From: Metabacillus rhizolycopersici
GTDB lineage: Bacteria; Bacillota; Bacilli; Bacillales; Bacillaceae
Length of the DNA: 64,000 nucleotides
NCBI RefSeq assembly: GCF_020075705.1
Contig: NZ_JAIQUM010000017.1
Coordinates: 1 to 64,000 of the forward strand
Direction: 5' to 3'
The notes beneath the pieces are model-generated. The model saw only the letters and a program-made list of their open reading frames with translations. It ran no database searches and was not told where the DNA came from. Both the position numbers and the translations under genes were made by a program. Shown here piece after piece: positions 26,223-35,465 of this stretch (within the stretch, counting starts at the first letter, position 1; each line of letters begins with the position of its first letter).

Positions 26223-26945
26223 ATGGAAAACAGAGAAATGAATCTTGTTGATCATTTAAGCGAAATGCGAAAACGTCTCATTATCATTCTTGGCAGTTTT
26301 ATGCTTTTATTAATTCTGTCGATGATTTTTGTGCAAGATATTTACAATTGGTTAATTAAAGATTTACCTATGAAGCTCGCTGTCCTTGGACCAAGCGACA
26401 TTTTATGGGTATATTTAATGTTGGCAGGTATTATCGCCATTGCAGGTGCGATACCGATCACAGCCCATCAAATCTGGCTCTTTGTACGTCCTGCTTTATC
26501 TGTTAAAGAAAGGAAAGTAACGTTAGCTTATATTCCAGCCTTGTTTCTTCTCTTTATATTAGGAATTTGCTTTGGCTATTTTGTCATTTTTCCAACAGTA
26601 TTTAATTTTCTACTTTCATTGTCCGATAACATGTTTATGACTTTTTTTACTACGGAAAAATATTTTCGGTTTATGATTCATATTATACTCCCGTTTGGAT
26701 TTTTATTTGAACTTCCGGTGATTATTATGTTTTTAACTAGTCTTGGAGTGTTGAACCCTTATCGCTTACAAAAAATGAGGAAGTATTCTTATTTTGTGTT
26801 AATTTTAATTGCCGTCCTGATCACACCACCTGACTTTATTTCAGACGTAATCGTCGTTATTCCACTACTGTTTTTATATGAATGTAGTGTCCTATTATCC
26901 AAAGTAGTTTATCGGAGAAAACAAAAACTTGCCATGACAGCTTGA
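26223..26945 (+). CDS. tatC: Twin-arginine translocase subunit TatC
   Basis: Receptor for twin-arginine signals: 240 residues, six membrane helices, N-terminal cytoplasmic motif MNLVDHLSEMRKRLI and the conserved FVRPAL region and Glu in the third segment. ATG 26223 is favoured over GTG 26211 because AAGGTG sits upstream at suitable spacing. Together with TatA it makes a minimal TatAC system typical of Bacillus. Confidence 0.95.
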   Translation: MENREMNLVDHLSEMRKRLIIILGSFMLLLILSMIFVQDIYNWLIKDLPMKLAVLGPSDILWVYLMLAGIIAIAGAIPITAHQIWLFVRPALSVKERKVTLAYIPALFLLFILGICFGYFVIFPTVFNFLLSLSDNMFMTFFTTEKYFRFMIHIILPFGFLFELPVIIMFLTSLGVLNPYRLQKMRKYSYFVLILIAVLITPPDFISDVIVVIPLLFLYECSVLLSKVVYRRKQKLAMTA

Positions 26946-26980
26946 TTCAGTATAACAAGACAATCACTATGAATAAGAAA

Positions 26981-27004
26981 GGCTGACACTTAGAGTTGTC
27001 AGCC
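26981..27004. terminator. Bidirectional terminator between tatC and the minus-strand oxidoreductase
   Basis: An 8-bp GC-richer stem GGCTGACA/TGTCAGCC has A-rich and T-rich flanks. Confidence 0.75.
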
Positions 27005-27016
27005 CTTCTTATTACA

Positions 27017-27580
27017 TTATTTCATCATATCGTGGTCTACATATCTCTCACCATTTAGTTCACTAATGATGTTGATTGCAACCTTTGCACCGTCACCTGC
27101 TGTAATAATTGTGTGAACACTAACGCCAGCACAAGTTCCAGCAGCCCAAATACCATCGATGTTTGTCTTTCCATCGTTATCTACTTGGATAATTGTCTTA
27201 ATTCTCGGTTCTGTTCCAGGTATAGTCGTTAATCCAATCTTTTCGCCGAGTGCTACTATCGCACCAGTTGCAATAATAACATGTTTAGCAGAATAAGCCC
27301 CATGTTCTTCTGTTTGAATGTCAAAACCTGATTCCGTTTTCTTGATATCGACGACAGCATCTTTAACAAGTTCAGAGCCAAGCTTTTGAGCCTGTTTTAT
27401 TCCAGTTTCAATTAACTCAGGACCAGAAATTTCAGAAACTCCATAATGATTTTCAATCCATGCACGTTTTGTCATACTTTTGTCTGAATCAATAATCAAC
27501 GTTTTTTTACCAGACTTTGCTGTAAAAATTCCTGCACTTGCTCCGGCAGGTCCTGCTCCAATAATAACAATATCAAACAT
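27017..27580 (-). CDS. Single-domain FAD oxidoreductase, thioredoxin-reductase-like
   Basis: 187 residues with the FAD motif IIGAGPAGASAGI at the N-terminus and the C-terminal flavin loop GIWAAGTCAG. The NADPH-binding insertion and CxxC redox pair of full thioredoxin reductase are absent, so it is about half the usual length. The frame is intact and ends cleanly, which argues for a genuine small family rather than a broken gene. The electron donor and acceptor are unknown. Confidence 0.8.
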   Translation of the reverse strand: MFDIVIIGAGPAGASAGIFTAKSGKKTLIIDSDKSMTKRAWIENHYGVSEISGPELIETGIKQAQKLGSELVKDAVVDIKKTESGFDIQTEEHGAYSAKHVIIATGAIVALGEKIGLTTIPGTEPRIKTIIQVDNDGKTNIDGIWAAGTCAGVSVHTIITAGDGAKVAINIISELNGERYVDHDMMK

Positions 27581-27700
27581 GTAACCCCATCCCTTCGAAT
27601 TGTTATATGTATAAGATCTATACAGTTAAAGTATAAATGGTATCTACCATAATTTATAGTAATTCATCTTATGCGGGTTTCGAGTTTATCATATTGCTTG

Positions 27701-27745
27701 TCATAATGATGCGTTTTCATTATGATGAAATAGGAATGGTATAAT
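27701..27745 (+). promoter_or_regulatory. Inverted repeat and -10 upstream of the nitroreductase
   Basis: TCATAATG (27701-27708) and CATTATGA (27718-27725) form an 8-bp inverted repeat with a 9-base gap, just ahead of a TATAAT at 27740-27745. It looks like an operator overlapping the -35 zone; the binding protein is unknown. Confidence 0.45.
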
Positions 27746-27819
27746 TATAGAAAAATTGGTTTGTAACTGGTTGTTGAATACGATGATTTTAATATTTGAA
27801 TAGGAGTGTGTGACATACG

Positions 27820-28407
27820 ATGGATGTATTTACAGCGATAACGACGAGAAGAAGTATTGGTGTAGTAAAACCTGATCCTGTTCCAACTGAACTTATTAAT
27901 AAAATACTTGAGGCTGGTACTTGGGCTCCTGCCCATCACGGAACAGAGCCGTGGAGATTTTTTGTTTTGACTGGGGAAGCAAGAAACAGACTTGGGCAAA
28001 CACTGTCTTCAATACTTGAAAAGACATTGGAAGACCCGGAAAGTGAAGAAAGTAAGAAACGATTAGAAAAAGTGGGACAACAGCCATTTAGAGCACCCGT
28101 TATTATAGCGGTGGGTGTTGAACCGACAATAAATGAAAAGGTGTTAATAAATGAAGAATACGCTGCTGTAAATGCTGCGATTCAGAATATGTTACTTGCC
28201 ACACATGCACTTGGGTTAGGTGCAGTCTGGAGAACGGGTAAAGTATGTTATTCACAAGAAATAAAACAGTTGTTTGGTCTTTCAGATAATGGAGAGATGT
28301 TAGGCTTTATTTATATTGGTTATTCTGATATGAAGGAGAAAGAGGGCAAAAGAAGTCATTACTCTGAGGTAACAAAGTGGCTTGAGTCTGAAGAAGATTT
28401 TTCGTAA
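27820..28407 (+). CDS. Nitroreductase-family FMN protein (YdjA-like)
   Basis: 195 residues of the minimal YdjA-type nitroreductase group; reduces nitro or quinone-like compounds with NAD(P)H via FMN. FMN-contact motifs RRSIG (residues 10-14), PAHHGTEPWRF, and the late GLGAVWRTGK are visible. The start follows AGGAGTG. A strong terminator follows. The real substrate is unknown. Confidence 0.87.
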   Translation: MDVFTAITTRRSIGVVKPDPVPTELINKILEAGTWAPAHHGTEPWRFFVLTGEARNRLGQTLSSILEKTLEDPESEESKKRLEKVGQQPFRAPVIIAVGVEPTINEKVLINEEYAAVNAAIQNMLLATHALGLGAVWRTGKVCYSQEIKQLFGLSDNGEMLGFIYIGYSDMKEKEGKRSHYSEVTKWLESEEDFS

Positions 28408-28432
28408 GTGAATATGGTAATGTATGGACAGG

Positions 28433-28466
28433 AAAAACACGGTGAGCGATTGCTAGCCGTGTTTTT
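28433..28466 (+). terminator. Terminator after the nitroreductase
   Basis: A 10-bp perfect stem (28433-28442 with 28457-28466) with A-rich left and T-rich right sides. Confidence 0.8.
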
Positions 28467-28645
28467 CTTATTGAGAATCGAATAGTTCCACTAAAAATAC
28501 GACTAGTAATAAGTTGCATTTTCATTGGGAATTTGGTTTAATTAGATGCAAACTTTTTATTCCAAGGTGGATGAAAAGTTGAAAGGCAAGTAAACGTCTT
28601 AGTATGTTTATATCCTGCAAATATAAATATAGTAGGTGAAGGAAA

Positions 28646-29593
28646 ATGGAAAAGAAACAATTTCGGGTTTTACTATATTACCATTATGTAACGATAGAAA
28701 ATCCAGAGGAATACACACAACAGCATTTAGAATTTTGTAAGAGTATTGGATTAAAAGGTAGGATCTTAATTGCATCTGAAGGAATCAATGGAACCGTATC
28801 TGGTACGATTGAACAAACAGATCAATATATTGCCCATATGAAAGCCGATCCTCGCTTCGCAGAGATGGTATATAAAATTGACGAAGAAGATGGTCATGCG
28901 TTCAAAAAAATGCATGTGCGTCATCGACCAGAACTTGTGACTTTACGATTAGAAGAAGACGTGAATCCACTAGAGTTAACTGGTAAATATTATAGTCCGA
29001 AAGAATTCTATGAAGCAATGCAGCAGGAAGACACTGTTGTGATTGATGCAAGAAATGATTACGAATTTGAATTAGGCCATTTCCGCAATGCGATTAAGCC
29101 TGATATTGCTACATTTAAAGAATTACCGGATTGGATTCGTGAAAATCGCGAACAATTCGAGGGCAAAAAAATCTTAACGTACTGTACTGGTGGAGTTCGA
29201 TGTGAAAAATTCTCTGGCTGGTTACGTAAAGAAGGATTTGAAGATGTAGCCCAACTACACGGCGGTATTGTCACTTACGGTAAAGATCCAGAAGTACAAG
29301 GGGAACTATGGGATGGTCAATGCTATGTATTTGATGAGCGAATTGGTGTACCAGTTAATAGAGTAAACCCTGTTGTTGTCGGAAGGGACTACTTCACAAA
29401 CGAACTATGTGAACGCTATGTTAATTGTGCGAACCCTGAATGTAATAAACAAATCCTCTGTTCAGAAGAAAATGAACATAAGCATTTACGTTCATGTAGT
29501 GATGAATGTCGAGTTCATCCGAGAAACAGATATATTGCAGAACATGGGCTGACAGAAGAGGAAGTAAAAGAGAGATTAGGAGCACTAGTTTAA
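28646..29593 (+). CDS. trhO: tRNA uridine(34) hydroxylase / rhodanese-like TrhO
   Basis: Hydroxylates wobble uridine 34 of certain tRNAs with oxygen, a step toward 5-methoxyuridine. 315 residues: an N-terminal acylphosphatase-like domain, a central rhodanese domain ([13 protein letters not shown], then catalytic Cys in [17 protein letters not shown]) and a C-terminal zinc-type Cys cluster ([22 protein letters not shown]). Length and order match the YceA/TrhO family. Confidence 0.93.
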   Translation: MEKKQFRVLLYYHYVTIENPEEYTQQHLEFCKSIGLKGRILIASEGINGTVSGTIEQTDQYIAHMKADPRFAEMVYKIDEEDGHAFKKMHVRHRPELVTLRLEEDVNPLELTGKYYSPKEFYEAMQQEDTVVIDARNDYEFELGHFRNAIKPDIATFKELPDWIRENREQFEGKKILTYCTGGVRCEKFSGWLRKEGFEDVAQLHGGIVTYGKDPEVQGELWDGQCYVFDERIGVPVNRVNPVVVGRDYFTNELCERYVNCANPECNKQILCSEENEHKHLRSCSDECRVHPRNRYIAEHGLTEEEVKERLGALV

Positions 29594-29652
29594 TTTAGTT
29601 AATAGATCGTTGTGACTATGATTTTCTTTCATTTCGCTTCATTCATCGAGAT

Positions 29653-29686
29653 AAAAAATCTCTTCCGATTCAGGAAGAGATTTTTT
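29653..29686 (+). terminator. Terminator after trhO
   Basis: A 14-bp perfect stem (29653-29666 with 29673-29686) with T-run. Confidence 0.82.
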
Positions 29687-29719
29687 ATGTTTTGGGAAAC
29701 TGAAAAAACCTGTAATATA

Positions 29720-29783
29720 TTGACACAATATAGAGGATATGGTATTTAAAAGAGAGTTAGCACTCGACTAAGAAGAGTGCTAA
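29720..29783 (+). promoter_or_regulatory. Sigma-A-like promoter and perfect CIRCE operator for htpG
   Basis: TTGACA (29720-29725), a 17-base spacer and TATTTA (29743-29748) form the promoter. Immediately downstream TTAGCACTC (29757-29765), nine bases, then GAGTGCTAA (29775-29783) is an exact CIRCE element, the HrcA repressor site. Heat should release HrcA and induce htpG. Confidence 0.92.
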
Positions 29784-29877
29784 TCGGTTCATGCGCGATC
29801 TACTGGATACCTAAAAAACATTTTTACTAAGTTATTGCACGTTTCGCGTAGTTTTCAATTTGAAAGGAGAGAGTTAC

Positions 29878-31758
29878 ATGGCTAAAAAAGAGTTTAAAGC
29901 AGAATCTAAACGGTTATTAGAAATGATGATTAACTCGATTTACTCGCAGAGAGAAGTGTTTTTAAGAGAGTTAATTTCGAATGCAAGTGATGCAATTGAT
30001 AAAATTTATTACAAAGCATTAACCGATGAGAATTTAAGTTTTGATAATGATAGTTACTACATAAAAGTGTCAGCGGATAAGGAAAACCGAACATTAACAA
30101 TTAAAGATACCGGAATTGGCATGACGAAAGAAGAGTTAGAAAATAATCTTGGAATCATCGCCAAGAGTGGCTCATTGGCATTTAAAAATGAAAATGAAGT
30201 AAAAGATGGACATGATATTATTGGTCAATTCGGTGTTGGCTTTTATGCAGCTTTTATGGTTGCTGATGTTGTGACTGTTATCAGTAAGGCATTAGGCAGT
30301 GATGAAGCTTATAAGTGGGAATCACAAGGTGCAGATGGATACACGATTGAACCATATGAGAAAACTTCAGTTGGCACAGAAATTATTCTGAAGATCAAAG
30401 AGAACACAGAAGATGACCAATATGATGAGTTTTTAGAAGAATATCGTTTAAAAACAATTATCAAAAAATACTCTGACTTCATTCGCTATCCAATCAAAAT
30501 GGATGTAACTGGTCAAAGACCGAAAGAAGATAATGAAAACGAATTAGAGGAATATCAGGAAGAACAGACGATTAATAGCATGGTTCCAATCTGGAAGAAA
30601 AATAAAACGGAGCTTACTTCAGAGGATTATGAAAAATTTTATCAGGAAAAACGCTATGGTTTTGACAAGCCTCTTAAATCTATTCATAGTAGTGTGGATG
30701 GGCAGATAAGATATAATGCGATATTATACATCCCTGAAAGTATGCCTTTTGACTATTACTCTAAGGAATATGAAAAAGGATTGGAGCTTTATTCAAATGG
30801 CGTCTTGATTATGGATAAGTGTGCAGATTTGCTTCCTGACTATTTCAGTTTTGTTAAAGGAATGGTTGATTCGGAAGATTTGTCTCTTAATATTTCAAGA
30901 GAGATGCTACAGCATGACCGCCAATTAAAGCTTATTGCTAAAAACATTAACAAGAAAATTAAAAATGAATTGCAAACCTTATTAAAAAATGAACGAGAAA
31001 AGTACGAAGTATTCTATACATCATTTGGCAGACAGTTGAAATATGGCGTGTATAGTGATTTCGGCAGCAATAAAGATGTATTACAGGACTTATTGATGTT
31101 CTATTCATCTAAAGAAAAGAAAATGGTTACGTTAGATGAATATGTTTCAAGAATGCCTGAAGATCAAAAATATATTTACTATGCTTCTGGGGAATCGTAT
31201 GAAAGAATTGAAAAACTTCCACAAACAGAGCTAGTATCAGATAAAGGCTATGAAATTTTATATTTCACTGAGGATATTGATGAATTTGCAATAAAAATGA
31301 TCATGACCTATAAAGAGAAAGAATTCAAATCGGTCTCAAGTGGCGATCTTGGTATTGAAGCAGATGAAAATCAACAAACGACGGAAAAAGAAGAGAATGA
31401 AAACAAAGAACTCTTTGAACAGATGAAAAACATCCTAGCAAACAAAGTAAAGGATGTAAGAGTATCAAAACGATTAAAAACGCACCCAGTCTGTTTATCT
31501 ACAGAAGGTGAAGTAACGATTGAAATGGAAAAAATCCTGAGTGCAATGCCTGATAACCAAAATGTTAAGGCTGACAAAGTGTTAGAAATTAATACAAATC
31601 ACGACGTATTCCAATCATTAAAAGACGCGTATGAAAATGATAAAGAGAAACTAACTTTATATACAAATCTACTGTATAATCAAGCACTTCTAATCGAAGG
31701 CTTGCCAATCAATGATCCAGTTGAGTTTACAAATGATATATGTAAAGTGATGGTGTAA
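29878..31758 (+). CDS. htpG: Chaperone protein HtpG (Hsp90)
   Basis: Cytoplasmic ATP-dependent chaperone, 626 residues, standard length. The N-terminal GHKL ATPase shows [20 protein letters not shown] and [13 protein letters not shown]; the middle domain has NISREMLQ; a C-terminal dimerisation domain follows. ATG 29878 follows AAAGGAGAG; the TTG at 29860 overlaps that site. A perfect CIRCE operator upstream makes it an HrcA-controlled gene here, unlike B. subtilis htpG, which is outside the HrcA regulon. Confidence 0.97.
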   Translation: MAKKEFKAESKRLLEMMINSIYSQREVFLRELISNASDAIDKIYYKALTDENLSFDNDSYYIKVSADKENRTLTIKDTGIGMTKEELENNLGIIAKSGSLAFKNENEVKDGHDIIGQFGVGFYAAFMVADVVTVISKALGSDEAYKWESQGADGYTIEPYEKTSVGTEIILKIKENTEDDQYDEFLEEYRLKTIIKKYSDFIRYPIKMDVTGQRPKEDNENELEEYQEEQTINSMVPIWKKNKTELTSEDYEKFYQEKRYGFDKPLKSIHSSVDGQIRYNAILYIPESMPFDYYSKEYEKGLELYSNGVLIMDKCADLLPDYFSFVKGMVDSEDLSLNISREMLQHDRQLKLIAKNINKKIKNELQTLLKNEREKYEVFYTSFGRQLKYGVYSDFGSNKDVLQDLLMFYSSKEKKMVTLDEYVSRMPEDQKYIYYASGESYERIEKLPQTELVSDKGYEILYFTEDIDEFAIKMIMTYKEKEFKSVSSGDLGIEADENQQTTEKEENENKELFEQMKNILANKVKDVRVSKRLKTHPVCLSTEGEVTIEMEKILSAMPDNQNVKADKVLEINTNHDVFQSLKDAYENDKEKLTLYTNLLYNQALLIEGLPINDPVEFTNDICKVMV

Positions 31759-31765
31759 AAATGAT

Positions 31766-31813
31766 AAAAAACAACAGTCCGACTTTTTTTCAAGAGTTTG
31801 GGCTGTTGTTTTT
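31766..31813 (+). terminator. Terminator after htpG
   Basis: A stem of about 14 bp (31766-31780 with 31799-31813) encloses a T-rich loop and ends in T5. Confidence 0.75.
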
Positions 31814-31908
31814 AGTTATAAATCATTATAAGAGTCAAATTGTTCTTTCAATTCAATTACAAAAACAATCGCCCTACACAGGGTGCGAGGATTTTGTAAA
31901 ATAATAAG

Positions 31909-32222
31909 CTATTGCGGAAGCCAGCTACTCATATATTCCTCATCTTCTAAATTGTGTGCGTCTTTTACGATATAAAGTGGACGGAATGTATCGACCATGA
32001 CCGCCAGTTCACGCGTCTCTTTTTTGCCGATACTATCTTCTATTTTTCCTGGATGTGGTCCATGTGGCAAACCGCTTGGATGAAGGGTAATAGATCCTTG
32101 TTCAATTCCGCGCCTGCTCATAAAGTCACCATCAACATAATATAGTACTTCATCACTTTCTACATTACTATGTAGCAGTCTAAAGTTGCCCGCGAAGTCT
32201 GAAAAAGGCCGAAACCAGTAAC
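31909..32222 (-). pseudogene. hmgA: Homogentisate 1,2-dioxygenase C-terminal remnant
   Basis: The frame encodes about 104 residues matching only the end of HmgA: HSNVESDEVLYYVDGDFMSR, then SITLHPSGLPHGPHPGK and ELAVMVDTF, with iron-ligand-type His and Glu residues. The first ~280 residues of the usual ~385 are missing, and the frame upstream runs straight into the cold-shock gene terminator at 32230. The kept part has no internal stop. No other homogentisate-pathway gene is in the window. It is a 5'-deleted fragment without a start. Confidence 0.82.
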
Positions 32223-32223
32223 A

Positions 32224-32254
32224 ACAAAAAAAGGACTCTATAAAAGAGTCCTTT
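32224..32254 (-). terminator. Terminator of the cold-shock gene
   Basis: A 9-bp perfect stem (32230-32238 with 32246-32254); on the minus strand it is followed by a T-run. Confidence 0.82.
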
Positions 32255-32259
32255 CATAA

Positions 32260-32460
32260 TTATGCTTTGTGTACGTTAGTAGCTTGAAGTCCACGTTGAC
32301 CTTGTTCTGTGTCAAATGTAACTTTTTGGCCTTCGTCTAAAGATTTAAATCCTTCGCCTTGGATAGCTGAGAAATGTACGAATACATCGTCTCCACCTTC
32401 AACTTCGATGAAACCGAAACCTTTTTCTGCGTTAAACCATTTTACTGTACCTTGTTGCAT
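32260..32460 (-). CDS. Cold-shock protein (CspA/CspD family)
   Basis: 66-residue single-domain RNA chaperone: starts [20 protein letters not shown] with RNP1 (KGFGFIEV) and then RNP2 (VFVHF), ending QATNVHKA. It binds single-stranded nucleic acid and melts RNA structure. The ribosome binding site AGGAGGAAACAC precedes ATG 32460. The 330-base upstream gap probably holds a long leader, as in other csp genes. Confidence 0.95.
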   Translation of the reverse strand: MQQGTVKWFNAEKGFGFIEVEGGDDVFVHFSAIQGEGFKSLDEGQKVTFDTEQGQRGLQATNVHKA

Positions 32461-32787
32461 GTGTGTTTCCTCCTGTGTGGATACTATTCCACAATTTATT
32501 ACTATAGTTGCTCAATTAGATATCAAAGGCGAAAAGTTTAAACACTTATTCTTTCCTTACAGACCGAACAAAAATAATTCCTCTTTAGAATAACAGAAGA
32601 AATTTGGAAAAGCAAATAGAAAATGTTACTTGTTTTATCCATTATTTTATTTTTTATGCATCCATTTCAGAAAACGATTGATTTACTAAGGGATAGATTG
32701 GGTACAATATGATGAAAAGAATGACTCTATTGCAAAAATATCTTAAAAGAAATTGGTTTATCAGGTAATCAACGGGAGGTAGAATGT
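32461..32787. other. Divergent region between csp and the GTP cyclohydrolase II-like gene
   Basis: 327 bases without a gene. It carries the AGGAGG of the cold-shock gene at its left end and presumably a long 5' leader on the minus strand. No riboswitch was recognised on the plus side. Confidence 0.4.
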
Positions 32788-33549
32788 ATGATTAATGAAA
32801 AAGTTGCTTTTATTTTAGAAGATAAAATAAACCTCGTCAAAAGTGATGGGAAATCAATTTATTTAGTCGGTCCAATCAAATTACCCGTGAACTTAGGTGG
32901 TGAAACAACAATTTTTCAATGGTATTGCTGGTTGCGATGTGAGAATATGGCTGGTCACTTTTGTGAGGATGGCTCTTATAATACGGAAAGTATCATTGAA
33001 ACGTTGGCCTCATCCAATTTAGCGGAAATGCAGCAATCGAGTGTGCTAGTATATGGAGATTTTCAACATTCTACCGATGCACTGATTCGCATGCATAGTA
33101 TTTGCCATACAGGTGATATTTTTGGAAGTAAACGCTGTGATTGTGGCTTTCAATTAAAACAAGCAATGAAAATGATTGCTGCTCACGGATCAGGTGCATT
33201 GTTTTATTTAGCAAATCATGAGGGAAGGGGTATTGGCTTATTTAGTAAAGCCATGGCTTATGTTCTTCAAGAGGAAGGATTAGATACGGTACAAGCTAAT
33301 TTAGAGCTTGGCTTTAAGGATGATGTGCGAAACTATGATGACGCTATTCGAGTATTAAAAACATTGCGTTCTAATCCAGTGACCCTGATTACCAACAATC
33401 CAAGAAAATTAGATGCACTGCAAAAATCAGGTGCCAATCTCGCCGGTCGAGTTCAGTTATGGGGGGACGTATCAGAATACAATGAAAAATATTTAGAAAC
33501 AAAGGTTGTCCGTTCAGGTCATTTAAAGGGTGGATGTCCGAATGAGTGA
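32788..33549 (+). CDS. GTP cyclohydrolase II-like protein (RibA-like)
   Basis: 253 residues. The zinc site (CHTGDIFGSKRCDC, Cys-x10-Cys-x-Cys) and the catalytic loop EGRGIGLFSKAMAY are those of GTP cyclohydrolase II, which opens GTP toward riboflavin. The N-terminal ~75 residues differ from standard RibA and the family Gln-Glu before GRG is His-Glu (NHEGRG). No rib gene or FMN riboswitch is near, so a role outside riboflavin synthesis is possible. It starts at ATG 32788 after GGGAGG. Confidence 0.82.
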   Translation: MINEKVAFILEDKINLVKSDGKSIYLVGPIKLPVNLGGETTIFQWYCWLRCENMAGHFCEDGSYNTESIIETLASSNLAEMQQSSVLVYGDFQHSTDALIRMHSICHTGDIFGSKRCDCGFQLKQAMKMIAAHGSGALFYLANHEGRGIGLFSKAMAYVLQEEGLDTVQANLELGFKDDVRNYDDAIRVLKTLRSNPVTLITNNPRKLDALQKSGANLAGRVQLWGDVSEYNEKYLETKVVRSGHLKGGCPNE

Positions 33550-33625
33550 ATATGTTATACTATAAGCCATGAGGAATCTTTAGGGAGAAGGATCTTCATA
33601 TTAAAATCGAAAGTGGGGAAGCGAA

Positions 33626-34195
33626 ATGAAATTTGGTTTTGATATTGATGATACTTTGATTAATTTACGGGAATATGCATTTCATTTGTATAATAAAAAG
33701 CTGAATAAAAATGTTCAACTCGATGTGTTTCATACAATAAAGACTCTTGAAATCCATGAGGCTTTTGATTTAACTGCAGAGCAAGGTAGCGAGATGTGGA
33801 ATAGTCTCCAAGACGAAATATATTTTTCTGCTTGTCCGCCATTTCCCCATGCAGTCGAAACATTACAAGAACTTGAGAGACAAGGTCACGAAGTCTATTA
33901 CATAACAGCAAGAGATAAGGAATTCGGGGAACGGACAAAGAAGTGGTTACTGGAAAATGGCTTCCCAGTAAATGATGATCGCTTTTACTGCGGGATGAAA
34001 GACCCGGAAAAAATAAACATCATAAAAGAACTAGATTTAGATTATTACTTTGATGATAAACCTGCAGTTTTAGAAACATTGTTAGATTTACCACTACAGG
34101 TTATTGCAAAGGATAATTCTTATAATCAGCATTTATCCATACCACGGCTTACTTCTTGGTCTGAGTTGGAGGCAATCGTTAAACAAAATAGCTAG
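33626..34195 (+). CDS. HAD-family 5'-nucleotidase-like protein (YqfW-like)
   Basis: 189 residues of the HAD superfamily, 5'(3')-deoxyribonucleotidase type. Motif I is FDIDDTLI (residues 5-12), motif II YYITARD (about 92-98) and the DD pair YYFDDKP (about 140-146). It removes phosphate from small phospho-compounds; the substrate is not proven. It lies 77 bases after the cyclohydrolase II-like gene and may be co-transcribed. Confidence 0.85.
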   Translation: MKFGFDIDDTLINLREYAFHLYNKKLNKNVQLDVFHTIKTLEIHEAFDLTAEQGSEMWNSLQDEIYFSACPPFPHAVETLQELERQGHEVYYITARDKEFGERTKKWLLENGFPVNDDRFYCGMKDPEKINIIKELDLDYYFDDKPAVLETLLDLPLQVIAKDNSYNQHLSIPRLTSWSELEAIVKQNS

Positions 34196-34265
34196 AGTGC
34201 TTATGCAGAGAAATGAATCGAAGTTCGGATTACGTTTTAAATAGTTGCCTCTTATAAATATAATT

Positions 34266-34297
34266 AATCAGGTCGTGGTAGAATCCACGCCCTGATT
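34266..34297. terminator. Bidirectional terminator
   Basis: AATCAGG.CGTGG pairs with CCACG.CCTGATT around a six-base loop between convergent genes. Confidence 0.6.
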
Positions 34298-34307
34298 GAT
34301 TACTTAT

Positions 34308-35225
34308 TTACCTTGCCTGTTCAATGATATTGATAAGATTCAACAGCATGTCATTTATCGGTGTAGGGATCAGATAGTATTGACCTAGTTCACTAACTTT
34401 ACCAGCTAAATATTCAACCTCTGTTTTCCGCCCTGCTTCAATATCTTGAAGCATTGACGTTTTCCCTTGAGGTGACAAAGTATCTAAAATTACTAAAAAT
34501 TCATCGATATCTTTACTAGTTAAGTTTATGCCAACTTTTTCAGATAAGGTGACAACTTCCTGCATCGCATCAATCATTAACTGCCTGGCCTTTGGTACTT
34601 CCTGAAATACTTGGTAATTGCCTCTTAATACAGCTGATGTTTGATTAACCCCAACATTAATCATAAATTTCCACCACATCGTCCGCAGCATATTTTCAGG
34701 AATTTCATAAGGGATTTTCACTTGTCCAAAAAATTCTTTTACAAGCTGAACATTAGGAGAATAAGTGGTATTCATTTCTTCTCCAAAGCAAATTTTTCCT
34801 ATACTTGAGAATTGAATGGAGTTCCCTTCGCGCAATGCATCAATTGCGACACACATGCCATATAGGAGATTTTCATCTCCATATGTTGCAGCAATCATTT
34901 CTTCGCTAGCAATTCCGTTCATTAATGAGAGAATAATTGTTTGTGGTCCTACGTGTTTTTTCATATCCTTTATGGCTTGCTGTAGTCCGGAGTATTTAAC
35001 GGCAACTAGGATTAAATCTGCAGGTTCAGTATTTTCTTCCGGTGTTATATAATTGAATTCATAATGGTTTCCATTTACGTTAAAACCTTCAGCTTTATAG
35101 CGTTCTATTCGCTCTGAGTCTGCGATAATTTGAAGACTTTTGCTATCAGATTCATAGATTTTACTTGCATAGGCAGCACCAATTGCTCCAAGTCCAATAA
35201 TTGATACTTTTTCAATTTTTTTCAT
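34308..35225 (-). CDS. Ketopantoate reductase family protein (PanE/ApbA-like)
   Basis: 305 residues with the NADP-binding start VSIIGLGAIGAAYA, the conserved NGI in SLMNGIASEE, the catalytic Lys region WKFMINVGVNQTSAV and the C-terminal helical domain. Known members reduce 2-dehydropantoate to pantoate for coenzyme A; several Bacillus paralogues have other or unknown substrates. ATG 35225 behind GGAGTGATAACT is preferred to the longer frame. No pan genes are adjacent. Confidence 0.83.
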   Translation of the reverse strand: MKKIEKVSIIGLGAIGAAYASKIYESDSKSLQIIADSERIERYKAEGFNVNGNHYEFNYITPEENTEPADLILVAVKYSGLQQAIKDMKKHVGPQTIILSLMNGIASEEMIAATYGDENLLYGMCVAIDALREGNSIQFSSIGKICFGEEMNTTYSPNVQLVKEFFGQVKIPYEIPENMLRTMWWKFMINVGVNQTSAVLRGNYQVFQEVPKARQLMIDAMQEVVTLSEKVGINLTSKDIDEFLVILDTLSPQGKTSMLQDIEAGRKTEVEYLAGKVSELGQYYLIPTPINDMLLNLINIIEQAR

Positions 35226-35465
35226 AGTTATCACTCCATTATCGTAATTTGAAATAGGGAATGAGCGGGGTAATCTGGAATTAACAGACAATCAAAGTGT
35301 GTGAATTTTTCATCTAATGACTTTATATACCATTAATAGATATACTACAAGTATTGTGATCTTTGTATTCTGCAAATTAGAAGTAAACGGTTAGTATATT
35401 TTTATTTTAATAGATATGTATGTTCACGGAAATGATTTTTAAATATAGGAATAGAAAGGACTTAC

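Noticed and set aside
27017..27580. Truncated pseudogene of trxB
   Set aside because: Frame is intact, with both FAD-binding ends and a normal start and stop; better read as a small stand-alone family.
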